DNA of 5,644 bases from Desulfovibrio sp. (GCA_022839785.1 JALHJW010000025.1:1-5644); one strand, 5' to 3'. Counted from the stretch's first letter, positions 1 to 5,106 are shown. Notes: a model not told the origin generated them from the sequence alone. Numbers and translations: made by a program.

Positions 1-97
1 TGATCGCAGCGGTCAGCGTGGTCTTGCCATGGTCGATGTGACCGATGGTGCCGATGTTCACGTGCGGCTTGTTGCGCTCGAATTTCGCCTTACCCAT
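1..97 (-). CDS. tuf: Elongation factor Tu, N-terminal fragment (cut by window edge)
   Basis: EF-Tu is the cytoplasmic GTPase that delivers aminoacyl-tRNA to the ribosomal A site. Only the first 32 codons are inside the window, so the gene continues off the left edge. The visible N-terminus carries the usual EF-Tu opening (KFERNKPHVNIGTIGH), followed by the P-loop GHIDHGKT at residues 19-26, which binds GTP phosphates. Isoleucine in GHID, where Escherichia coli has valine, is a common variant. The ATG at 97-95 is preceded by a good Shine-Dalgarno sequence, AAGGGGA (104-110), with a 6-base spacer. The gene follows four tRNA genes at short distance and has no obvious promoter of its own, so it is probably cotranscribed with them, as in the E. 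coli tufB operon. The identification is very secure. Whether a second tuf copy exists elsewhere cannot be seen. Confidence 0.97.
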   Translation of the reverse strand, partial: MGKAKFERNKPHVNIGTIGHIDHGKTTLTAAI

Positions 98-153
98 GGT
101 GCGTCCCCTTGCTTCTGAAGTCTGAAGTTTTTTCCTGTTGCATCAACGAAATG

Positions 154-229
<76 letters not shown>

Positions 230-269
230 TTATCTCTTAGGCGGGTTTTCTCCCGTCAACGGAGAGCGG

Positions 270-346
270 TGGAGCGGGAAACGGGACTCGAACCCGCAAC
301 CCTCAGCTTGGAAGGCTGATGCTCTAGCCAATTGAGCTATTCCCGC
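270..346 (-). tRNA. glyT: tRNA-Gly, anticodon TCC
   Basis: This is a complete 77-base cloverleaf. The acceptor is GCGGGAA/TTCCCGC, with discriminator T and encoded CCA. The D-stem is GCTC/GAGC. The anticodon stem TCAGC/GCTGA encloses the loop CTTCCAA, giving anticodon TCC, which reads GGA and GGG. The T-stem GCGGG/CCCGT around TTCGAGT has one G-U pair at the outer position. It sits third in transcription order, 40 bases before tRNA-Thr(GGT), matching the position of glyT in the E. coli tufB operon. Confidence 0.97.
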
Positions 347-404
347 GGCGCGTCCGTAGTCAAACAGCAGATATCCCGCCTTCTACAGCCTTTGCCGAAC
401 AATG

Positions 405-490
405 TGGTGGTGGGGGGAGGATTTGAACCTCCGAAGGCTTCCGCCGACAGATTTACAGTCTGTTCCCTTTGGCCGCTCGGGAACCCCACC
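405..490 (-). tRNA. tyrU: tRNA-Tyr, anticodon GTA
   Basis: This is a complete 86-base class II tRNA with a long variable arm. The acceptor is GGTGGGG/CCCCACC, with discriminator A and encoded CCA. The anticodon stem ACAGA/TCTGT encloses CTGTAAA, giving anticodon GTA for both tyrosine codons. The variable arm carries a short stem (GGC...GCC region), and the T-stem GGAGG/CCTCC is perfect. The 5' half up to the D-arm is almost the same as I recall for E. coli tyrosine tRNA. It lies 14 bases after tRNA-Thr(TGT), so the two are surely cotranscribed. Confidence 0.97.
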
Positions 491-504
491 ATATGAGAAA
501 GATC

Positions 505-580
505 TGGAGCTGGCGATGGGACTTGAACCCGCAACCGGCTGATTACAAATCAGCTGCTCTGCCAATTGAGCTACGCCAGC
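505..580 (-). tRNA. thrU: tRNA-Thr, anticodon TGT, with a mismatched T-stem
   Basis: This is a 76-base cloverleaf. The acceptor is GCTGGCG/CGCCAGC, with discriminator T and encoded CCA. The D-stem is GCTC/GAGC. The anticodon stem GCTGA/TCAGC encloses TTTGTAA, giving anticodon TGT, which reads ACA and other ACN codons. The T-stem is GCGGG/CCCAT around TTCAAGT, so 49-65 is G-U and 50-64 is a C-A mismatch. Otherwise the fold is normal. It is the first gene of the tRNA-tuf operon, and its 5' end lies a few bases after the predicted start of the proximal promoter. Confidence 0.95.
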
Positions 581-595
581 CCGTGCGAGCCGAAG

Positions 596-624
596 TCCGT
601 ACACGCTCGCCATGAGCCTGTCAA
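596..624 (-). promoter_or_regulatory. Candidate proximal promoter of the tRNA-tuf operon
   Basis: On the minus strand a perfect -35 TTGACA (619-624) is followed after 17 bases by TACGGA (596-601), a weak -10 that keeps only the first TA. Transcription would start near 589, about nine bases before tRNA-Thr(TGT), with a GC-rich discriminator of the kind common at stable-RNA promoters. A short inverted repeat, GCGAGC (585-590) and GCTCGC (605-610), overlaps the -10 and start region. The -35 and the position are convincing; the -10 is not. Confidence 0.45.
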
Positions 625-676
625 GCGGACCCCGTCCGGAGTGGCGCGGGCTCTTCGTCCCGCAGAGTCGTCCAGC

Positions 677-709
677 AAAACTCCGGCGCGGGTCGAGCCG
701 CACGCCGGA
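677..709 (-). terminator. Hairpin with short T-run, possible terminator or attenuator
   Basis: Read on the minus strand, TCCGGCGTG (709-701) pairs with CGCGCCGGA (690-682) through seven Watson-Crick pairs, one G-U and one more G-C. The loop is 10 bases, followed by G and only four T. It lies between the upstream promoter-like sites and the tRNA operon, so it could end or attenuate transcription arriving from the AT-rich island. The T-run is short and GC-rich sequence makes chance hairpins, so this is weak. Confidence 0.25.
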
Positions 710-718
710 ATCAGGGGC

Positions 719-745
719 TTTATCCCCTCGCCGGAAGAAAGGCAA
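719..745 (-). promoter_or_regulatory. Weak distal promoter candidate with A-tract upstream
   Basis: On the minus strand TTGCCT (740-745) and GATAAA (719-724) are separated by 15 bases. Each matches four of six consensus bases. Just upstream lies an A-run (the T-run at 749-754 on the plus strand), placed where an UP element would be. It would give a leader of about 130 bases before the first tRNA. The short spacer makes it doubtful. Confidence 0.22.
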
Positions 746-890
746 GCATTTTTTCGACACAACAACGCGGTCGCGCCAGGCGATGTCGCGGCCCCTGCTC
801 CCCACCCTCGCCCGCCCTGACTTGCCCTTCCCTGTCCTGCGCCCACCTTGCGCCAGAGGCTACCGCTTCCGGCGTAATCGAACGACGTCC

Positions 891-995
891 AAAAACTACT
901 ATACTGCAGCAATATTCTGTTTTCCAGAATAATAATGCTCACTATTTGATTTTCTGCAGCATTTTCACCGCCGAAAAACAGTGCGAATATTCGAT
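891..995. other. AT-rich island with inverted and direct repeats
   Basis: About 100 bases are strikingly AT-rich inside GC-rich surroundings. They contain the inverted repeat TATTCTG (913-919) and CAGAATA (925-931) with a 5-base loop. They also contain two copies of CTGCAGCA (904-911 and 954-961) exactly 50 bases apart, and the 10-base palindrome CGAATATTCG (984-993). A minus-strand promoter-like pair lies inside it, with its -35 overlapping the inverted repeat. This looks like a regulatory or architectural element, such as an operator, an H-NS-like target or an intrinsically bent site, rather than coding sequence. No known protein-binding consensus is matched with confidence. Confidence 0.45.
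898..926 (-). promoter_or_regulatory. Promoter-like element inside the AT-rich island
   Basis: On the minus strand TGGAAA (921-926, four of six matches to TTGACA) and TATAGT (898-903, five of six matches to TATAAT) are separated by the favoured 17 bases. Transcription would begin near 891 and run toward the tRNA operon, about 310 bases away, through the hairpin at 677-709. The -35 falls inside the inverted repeat 913-931, which could therefore act as an operator. AT-rich DNA gives such matches by chance, so the support is moderate. Confidence 0.35.
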
Positions 996-1250
996 ACAGG
1001 AGGATCACCCAAAGCCACAGAAGACGAGCACCCGCGCAGACGCCGCCCCCCGAGGTCCAGTCCGCCCCAGCCCTGCCCCGCCAGGAGCCCGGCTTCCTGC
1101 CCGCCGTGGGCCGCGCGGCGGACGGCATGTCACAGCCGGGAGCCGCGCCTGGGACACGCTCACGACCAACGAGGCCCTGCACGATGGCACGGCCAGGGCT
1201 GCGAGATGGGGAGGCCGGAGCGCGGCGCGCGCAATCGGTTCTCCCGCCGC

Positions 1251-1279
1251 AAAAAAACCGCCCGGCAGGGCCGGGCGGT
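1251..1279 (-). terminator. Intrinsic terminator of lpxC
   Basis: On the minus strand the 10-base arms ACCGCCCGGC and GCCGGGCGGT enclose a 3-base loop and lead straight into a run of seven T (the A-run at 1251-1257 on the plus strand; the first T is also the last base of the stem). It begins 33 bases after the lpxC stop codon. This is a textbook rho-independent terminator. It separates lpxC from the intergenic region and the tRNA-tuf operon. Confidence 0.93.
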
Positions 1280-1312
1280 CGGGATGTCGGGGATCGGGCG
1301 GTGCGCCGGGGC

Positions 1313-2239
1313 TCAGGCCACGGCGGCGGGAACGAGGCCCTCGACCGGGTCGATGAGCGCGCCCTGCACGGCCGCGCCGGGCTGGGCCAAGGTCACTTCC
1401 TCAAGGTACTCGTCCGCGTTCGCGGTGATGTAGCGCAGGAATTCGTTGTTCAGGGCATGGCCCGAGGCGTGCACCTCGAAGCGGCCCCACAGCGGCAGTT
1501 CGGCCATGGCCATGTCGCCCACGAAGTCCAGCACCTTGTGGCGCACGAACTCGTCCTTGAAGCGCAGGCCGTCCTCGTTGACCACGCCGTACTCGTCCAG
1601 GACCACGGCGTTCTCCAGCGAGCCGCCCAGGGCGAGGCCCGCGGCGCGCAGCATCTCGACCTCCCGCAGGAAGCCGAAGGTGCGGGCCTTGGCCACGCGG
1701 CGGGCGAAGGTCTCGGGGGTGAGGTCCAGGGAGAACTGCTGGCGGCCGATGCGCGGGTGGTTGAACTCGATGCCGTAGTCCACCACGAAGCCCTGGCAGG
1801 GCGAGGCCTTGATCCACTTGCCCTCGCGCGCGAACTCCACAGCCTTCTTGAGGGCCAGGACGCGGCGCGGGGCGCGCTGCACCTGCACGCCCGCGAGGCG
1901 GAGCAGGTAGACGAAGGGCGCGGCGCTGCCGTCCATGATGGGCAGCTCGCCGCCCTGGACCTCGATGCGGATGTTGTCCAGCCCCATGCCGCGCACGGCG
2001 GCCAGGATGTGCTCGACCGTGGCGATGGAGTCCTTGCCGCGGGAAAGGGTGGTGGCCAGGCGGGTGGAGCGCACGGCGTCCGGGGAGGGCTTGAGGAACC
2101 GGCTGCCGGAGTCGTCGCGCACGCAGAAGAGGATGCCCGCATCCTCGGGGGCCGGGCGCAGCGAAAGGTGGACCTTCTTGCCGCTGTGCAGGCCGATTCC
2201 GGAACAACTGACGGGCTTGCGGATGGTCTTCTGGTTCAT
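1313..2239 (-). CDS. lpxC: UDP-3-O-acyl-N-acetylglucosamine deacetylase LpxC
   Basis: LpxC is the zinc-dependent cytoplasmic enzyme that removes acetate from UDP-3-O-acyl-GlcNAc, the committed step of lipid A synthesis. The product is 308 residues, close to the 305 of E. coli. It opens with the family signature TIRKPVSCSGIGLHSG. Zinc ligands by alignment with known LpxC are H77 (in TVEHILAA, with catalytic E76), H234 and D238 (in HKVLDFVGD). The catalytic histidine is H261 in SGHALNNEF. KARTFGF at 184-190 is the conserved TFGF region. The ATG at 2239 is chosen because GGAGGG sits just before it and family similarity begins there. An in-frame ATG at 2272 would add 11 residues and has no good ribosome binding site. 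The gene stands alone between a signalling module and the tRNA-tuf operon, not beside ftsZ as in enterics. It ends at a strong terminator. A sigma-54-like site lies directly upstream. Confidence 0.97.
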   Translation of the reverse strand: MNQKTIRKPVSCSGIGLHSGKKVHLSLRPAPEDAGILFCVRDDSGSRFLKPSPDAVRSTRLATTLSRGKDSIATVEHILAAVRGMGLDNIRIEVQGGELPIMDGSAAPFVYLLRLAGVQVQRAPRRVLALKKAVEFAREGKWIKASPCQGFVVDYGIEFNHPRIGRQQFSLDLTPETFARRVAKARTFGFLREVEMLRAAGLALGGSLENAVVLDEYGVVNEDGLRFKDEFVRHKVLDFVGDMAMAELPLWGRFEVHASGHALNNEFLRYITANADEYLEEVTLAQPGAAVQGALIDPVEGLVPAAVA

Positions 2240-2242
2240 GGT

Positions 2243-2248
2243 CCCTCC
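2243..2248 (-). promoter_or_regulatory. Ribosome binding site that decides the lpxC start
   Basis: GGAGGG lies three bases before the ATG at 2239 (five bases if GGAG is taken as the core). It supports this start over the in-frame ATG at 2272, which has nothing comparable. Confidence 0.75.
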
Positions 2249-2261
2249 GCCGCCCTGGGAA

Positions 2262-2276
2262 GCAAAAAGCATTCCA
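2262..2276 (-). promoter_or_regulatory. Sigma-54-like -24/-12 element before lpxC
   Basis: The minus strand reads TGGAATG CTTT TTGC. Against the sigma-54 consensus TGGCACG NNNN TTGC the GG and GC are exactly 12 bases apart and only two of the eleven fixed positions differ. Transcription would start near 2250, giving a leader of only about 11 bases that still contains GGAGGG. No activator site was identified upstream. A chance match is possible in a gap of about 200 bases, and a sigma-70 promoter cannot be excluded, although I found no good one. Confidence 0.35.
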
Positions 2277-2436
2277 GACGCAATACGCTTGAATCACTCG
2301 ACAAAATGCGCGCTGTCCACGGCGGGAGGTGTTGCATGCGCGCACTCGTGTGGCATTTTCCCCACTCGCGGCGCGGCGTCATTGCCCAGCCGAACGCCCC
2401 GGCGCGCGCCCTCCCCCTTGGACGGACGCCGCCCGC

Positions 2437-4137
2437 TCAGCGGGCCTCCGGCGGGGCCTCGGCGGGCAGACGGACGAGAAACATGGTGCCCGCGCCGGGC
2501 TGGCTGCTCACGGAGATGCCCCCGCCCAGCTTCTCGATGATGCCGTGGCAGATGGACAGCCCGAGCCCCGTGCCCTTGCCCGGGACCTTGGTGGTGAAGA
2601 AGGGGTCGAAGATCTTTTCGAGGTTCTCCTTGGGGATGCCCATGCCGGTGTCGGACACGGAGAAGGAGACGCCGCCGTCCCCGCCTTCGTTCGGGAGCGT
2701 GCGCACGGTGATGGTTCCGCCCTTGGGGATGGCGTCGATGGCGTTGTTGATGAGGTTGAGCAGGACCTGACGCAGCAGGGACGGTTCGCTGTGGATGATC
2801 GGCAGGTCCGGGGAGAAGTCCTTGACGATCTCGATGTTGCTGAGTCTGGCCTCGCGTTCGCGCATGCCCACCACGTCGTCCACCAAGGCGTTCATGTCCA
2901 CGTCCCGGATGGCGGACTCCATCTTGCGGGCGAAGCTCAGCAGCTTGTGCGTGATCTCGCGACAGCGTCCGGCCTGGGCCACGATCTCGCGCAGGGAGTC
3001 CTGCAGCTCGGCCATCTCCGGCATCTGGGACATGCTTTCCCGCTTGAGCAGGTCCTGCATCCAGCCCGCCTCCTCGCCGATGATGGCCAGGGGATTGTTG
3101 ACCTCGTGCGCGATGCCCGCGGAGAGCTGGCCGATGGCCGCGAGCTTCTGCGACTGGATGATCTGGGCGTCCATGAGGTGCTTTTCCCTGTCCAGCCGCT
3201 CCAGGCGGTTCTGCAGGATGCGGATGGCCCAGACCGCGGCGGCGAGGATGAAGATCATGCCCAGGGCGAAGATGACGCTGAAAGTCTTGAGCTTGATGGT
3301 CCACATCTGGTGGACCTCGCTCGCCTCCTGCTGCACCACCAGGAACCAGTCGGGCTTCGCGGCGAGCCGGATGACGGTGAAGAGCATGTTCACGCCCTGG
3401 CGCGAGCGTCCGGCCAGGCCGTCGCCCGTGTCCTCCGCCGCCGTCACGATCTCCTTGTCCACGGAGCGCAGCATGTTGCCGTACATCATGGAGCGGGTCT
3501 GCAGCACCCCCTCGGCGTTGACGATGAACACCTCGCCGGTGCGGCCGAACCGTTCGTTGTCCAGGATGGAGCTGAAGTGCGCGGCGTTGACCGTGGCGCG
3601 CAGGACCCAGGACCGGCCGCCGCTCTGGCGCTTGACCGCGATGACGAAGTGCGGCGAGCGGCGGTAGCCCAGAAAGACGTCGCTGATGACCTGCCCCGTA
3701 CGCATGACTTCCAGGAACCAGGGCTCCTGCCCGTAGTCCTTGTCCAGAAGCGCCTGGGAGTAGGGCCCGGCGTAGGCGATATGCCGTCCGTCCTCCCCGA
3801 GCACGCCCATGTCCTCGAAGATGTGGTCGAATTTCCTCCCCGTGGTGTTGAAGACGGCCTCCAGGGTACCGGGGGCCCTGAGCTGCTCCAGGGTGTGCAG
3901 GCTGGCCACGAAGCCCACGGCGCGGGAGAGATCCGAGAGGGAGAAGTCGATGACCGTCTCGTATTTGTGGGAGACGAGGCGGAAGTATTCGGTGGCGCGG
4001 GCGTCGATCTCCCGGTCCATGTCCGTGATGGCGTAGGCGAAGGCGAGGAAGCCCACCAGCACGGCCGGAAGCGTGGAATAGAGCAGGATGGAGACGATGA
4101 ATATCTTCTTCTTCCTGTCCAGCATGAGATTGGCCAT
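2437..4137 (-). CDS. Cache-domain sensor histidine kinase (NtrB/DctB-like)
   Basis: This is an inner-membrane sensor kinase of 566 residues that should autophosphorylate and pass phosphate to a receiver protein. In order it has a basic N-terminus, a membrane helix at about 12-36, and a periplasmic region at about 38-283 with dCache features (KDYGQEPWF at about 133-141, then alternating sheet segments). A second membrane helix lies at about 284-305, followed by a charged coiled-coil linker (306-330). I see no HAMP domain between helix and kinase. The H-box is GIAHEVNNPLA, with H344 the phosphorylation site. ATP-binding motifs are the N-box NLINNAIDAI (N464/N465), G1 SDTGMGIP (D496), F-box FDPFFTT (510-516) and G2 GKGTGLGLSI (520-529). 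Cache plus coiled coil without HAMP recalls DctB, a C4-dicarboxylate sensor. The ATG at 4137 has a well-placed GAGAGG; a TTG two codons upstream is too close to it. The receiver gene at 4564-5013 is the likely partner. The ligand is unknown. Confidence 0.93.
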   Translation of the reverse strand: MANLMLDRKKKIFIVSILLYSTLPAVLVGFLAFAYAITDMDREIDARATEYFRLVSHKYETVIDFSLSDLSRAVGFVASLHTLEQLRAPGTLEAVFNTTGRKFDHIFEDMGVLGEDGRHIAYAGPYSQALLDKDYGQEPWFLEVMRTGQVISDVFLGYRRSPHFVIAVKRQSGGRSWVLRATVNAAHFSSILDNERFGRTGEVFIVNAEGVLQTRSMMYGNMLRSVDKEIVTAAEDTGDGLAGRSRQGVNMLFTVIRLAAKPDWFLVVQQEASEVHQMWTIKLKTFSVIFALGMIFILAAAVWAIRILQNRLERLDREKHLMDAQIIQSQKLAAIGQLSAGIAHEVNNPLAIIGEEAGWMQDLLKRESMSQMPEMAELQDSLREIVAQAGRCREITHKLLSFARKMESAIRDVDMNALVDDVVGMREREARLSNIEIVKDFSPDLPIIHSEPSLLRQVLLNLINNAIDAIPKGGTITVRTLPNEGGDGGVSFSVSDTGMGIPKENLEKIFDPFFTTKVPGKGTGLGLSICHGIIEKLGGGISVSSQPGAGTMFLVRLPAEAPPEAR

Positions 4138-4144
4138 GGACAAA

Positions 4145-4150
4145 CCTCTC
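4145..4150 (-). promoter_or_regulatory. Ribosome binding site that decides the kinase start
   Basis: GAGAGG lies seven bases before the ATG at 4137, a normal spacing. It would be only one base before the in-frame TTG at 4143, which argues against that start. Confidence 0.7.
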
Positions 4151-4201
4151 GTGCGGCCCGGCGGCGTGCGCGGCGACGGCCGGAAAACGGCCTCGCGCGG
4201 G

Positions 4202-4227
4202 GCTTTTCACGGAGATGCAGGAAAAGC
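4202..4227. repeat. Inverted repeat GCTTTTC / GAAAAGC before the kinase gene
   Basis: Seven-base perfect arms (4202-4208 and 4221-4227) enclose a 12-base spacer, 65 bases upstream of the kinase start. The 149-base gap between the small membrane protein and the kinase is otherwise very GC-rich. It also holds a smaller GGCCG/CGGCC repeat (4178-4192). On the minus strand no T-run follows, so neither is an ordinary intrinsic terminator. An operator or an mRNA hairpin that sets relative expression within the operon is possible. Confidence 0.35.
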
Positions 4228-4286
4228 GCCGCGAAGTCCACCCCGGGACGGCCCCCGGCGGCCCTGGCGGCGCACGCCCCGCGGGC

Positions 4287-4514
4287 TCACCCGCCCAGCA
4301 GGAAGTGCGCCAGCCGGGCCAGCAGGTTCAGCAGCACCAGTCCGGCGATGCAGGCCGGCCAGAACCACCATTCCTTCATGAACGGCGGATTCCACGCCTT
4401 CCTGCCCCGGGGCAGATGGTGCATGGCCTTCAGCGGACGAAAGGCGGGGCGCTGCTCCGCGTTCCCGGACGCCCCGCCGTCCGCCTCCGGCGCGGTCTCT
4501 TTCTCGGCCTTCAC
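4287..4514 (-). CDS. Small single-pass membrane protein of unknown function
   Basis: I do not recognise this 75-residue protein. Residues 1-25 are polar, rich in E, A and G, and probably disordered. Residues 26-48 are basic (RPLKAMHHLPRGRK). Residues 49-73 form one hydrophobic, tryptophan-rich membrane segment (WWFWPACIAGLVLLNLL), followed by GG and the stop. Basic residues before the helix suggest a cytoplasmic N-terminus and a membrane-anchored C-terminus. The start is a GTG with GGGAG four bases upstream; ATG codons at residues 31 and 46 are alternatives. It lies 49 bases after the response regulator stop and 149 bases before the kinase start, on the same strand, so cotranscription is likely. 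The position suggests a membrane partner or modulator of the two-component pair, but that is inference. Its coherent helix and operon position favour a real gene over a chance frame. Confidence 0.62.
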   Translation of the reverse strand: MKAEKETAPEADGGASGNAEQRPAFRPLKAMHHLPRGRKAWNPPFMKEWWFWPACIAGLVLLNLLARLAHFLLGG

Positions 4515-4563
4515 GTCACTCCCGTGTCGTCTGCGCGCTGTCCGGCCTCCGCCGCGCGCGGGA

Positions 4564-5013
4564 TCAAAAGCGGATGCTCTTCTCCAGCCTGTCCAGGGCG
4601 GCGCGCTCCTCGGCCTTGCGCAGGCGCTCCTCGCGCGCGCGCTTGGCGACCACGGCCTGGCGCAATTTCTCCTGCAGGCTCTCGAAGTCGTGGGGCTTCA
4701 TGAGGTAGTCGAAGGCCCCCAGGCGCATGCCCTCGATGGCCCCGGGCACGTCGGCATGGCCCGTGAGCATGATCACCTCGACCCCGATGTGCCGCTTGCG
4801 GATCTCGGCCAGGGTCTCAAGGCCCGAAAGGCCGGGCATGCGGATGTCCAGGATGACCACGTCGCAGGGTTCCTTGCCCAGCAGGTCCAGGGCTTCCTGG
4901 CCGCCGCCCACGTCCCGTACGTCAAAGCCGCTCTCGACCAGGCGCTTGCCCAGGGTGGTGCGGAAGCGCTCCTCGTCGTCCACCAGCAGCAGTTTCGGTC
5001 TGTCTTGGCTCAT
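4564..5013 (-). CDS. Receiver-only response regulator with helical tail
   Basis: This 149-residue protein has one CheY-like receiver domain (about 6-122) that accepts phosphate from a histidine kinase. The acidic pair is D12/D13 in LLLVDDEE. The phosphorylation site is D56 in LDIRMPG. The switch residues are T84 in MLTGHADVP and Y103 in FDYLMKP, with the conserved lysine at K106. The GHADVPGAIEGMRLGAFDYL stretch is typical of NtrC/DctD-class receivers. Residues 118-149 form a highly charged, probably coiled-coil helix, and then the protein ends. There is no AAA+ (GAFTGA) or DNA-binding domain here or in the following sequence. The ATG at 5013 has a strong AAGGAGGA (5018-5025). Its partner is most likely the kinase at 2437-4137. 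Output must be by protein contact or phosphotransfer, or through an effector encoded elsewhere. Confidence 0.93.
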   Translation of the reverse strand: MSQDRPKLLLVDDEERFRTTLGKRLVESGFDVRDVGGGQEALDLLGKEPCDVVILDIRMPGLSGLETLAEIRKRHIGVEVIMLTGHADVPGAIEGMRLGAFDYLMKPHDFESLQEKLRQAVVAKRAREERLRKAEERAALDRLEKSIRF

Positions 5014-5032
5014 GGCGTCCTCCTTGGGTATT

Positions 5033-5058
5033 CCCCCGGCCCTTTGGGGGGCCGGGGG
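5033..5058. repeat. Strong GC hairpin between transporter and response regulator
   Basis: Perfect 10-base arms CCCCCGGCCC (5033-5042) and GGGCCGGGGG (5049-5058) enclose a 6-base loop, ending 20 bases before the response regulator start codon. On the minus strand the sequence after it is AATACCC, with no T-run, so it is not a standard intrinsic terminator. It could slow or partly stop transcription from the transporter gene, protect an mRNA end, or restrict access to the ribosome binding site 7 bases further on. Confidence 0.55.
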
Positions 5059-5072
5059 CGTTCGATGCCGCT

Positions 5073-5095
5073 CGGCGCGCGGCGCCGGTTTTTTT
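5073..5095 (+). terminator. Terminator-shaped hairpin on the plus strand (antisense to the genes)
   Basis: CGGCGC (5073-5078) and GCGCCG (5082-5087) form a 6-base stem with a 3-base loop, followed by G and seven T (5089-5095). This is intrinsic-terminator shape, but only for plus-strand transcription, and no plus-strand gene precedes it. For minus-strand transcription the run is A before the hairpin, which would not terminate. It may stop antisense transcripts before they enter the transporter gene, or it may be coincidental. Confidence 0.4.
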
Positions 5096-5106
5096 GAGGC
5101 CGTCGG

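Larger units (their letters stand above)
581..1250. other. 670-base intergenic region without a credible protein gene
   Basis: This region separates the lpxC terminator from the tRNA operon. Open frames exist on both strands, but they have no usable ribosome binding site, run into the tRNA genes or the lpxC antisense, and show low-complexity R/P/A/G-rich translations typical of noncoding GC-rich DNA. From 1010 to 1250 I see only GC-rich sequence with no clear signal. From 891 to 995 there is an AT-rich island, listed separately, and from 596 to 745 promoter-like elements for the tRNA operon. I could not fit tmRNA, RNase P RNA, SRP RNA or 6S RNA to any part of it. Confidence 0.7.

Noticed and set aside
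231..263. TTGACG within the gap between tRNA-Gly and tRNA-Thr(GGT) as an internal promoter
   Set aside because: No acceptable -10 lies at 16-18 bases; the nearest AT-rich hexamers give spacers of 14 or 19. The conserved operon order argues for cotranscription.
998..1003. A strong Shine-Dalgarno-like AGGAGG on the plus strand
   Set aside because: No start codon follows at usable distance and the downstream frames are not gene-like.
571..1182. A 203-codon minus-strand frame spanning the intergenic gap
   Set aside because: It runs into the tRNA-Thr(TGT) gene, crosses the AT-rich island with a sharp change of composition, and shows no start signal or family motif.
2431..2445. Inverted repeat GCCCGC TCA GCGGGC around the kinase stop codon
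   Set aside because: The stem is only six bases and no T-run follows on the minus strand, so it is not supported as a terminator; it is likely GC-rich coincidence.
1106..2770. A 554-codon plus-strand open frame across lpxC
   Set aside because: It is antisense to the unmistakable lpxC frame and has no domain signal or ribosome binding site.
2294..4210. A 638-codon minus-strand frame overlapping the kinase in another phase
   Set aside because: Its translation is R/G/H/P-rich and lacks motifs, while the kinase phase carries all histidine kinase boxes. It is a codon-bias shadow.
2329..5097. A 922-codon open frame on the plus strand covering the kinase, small protein and receiver genes
   Set aside because: It is antisense to three genes with clear motifs, has a histidine/glycine/leucine-rich low-information translation, and is expected from third-position GC bias on the opposite strand.
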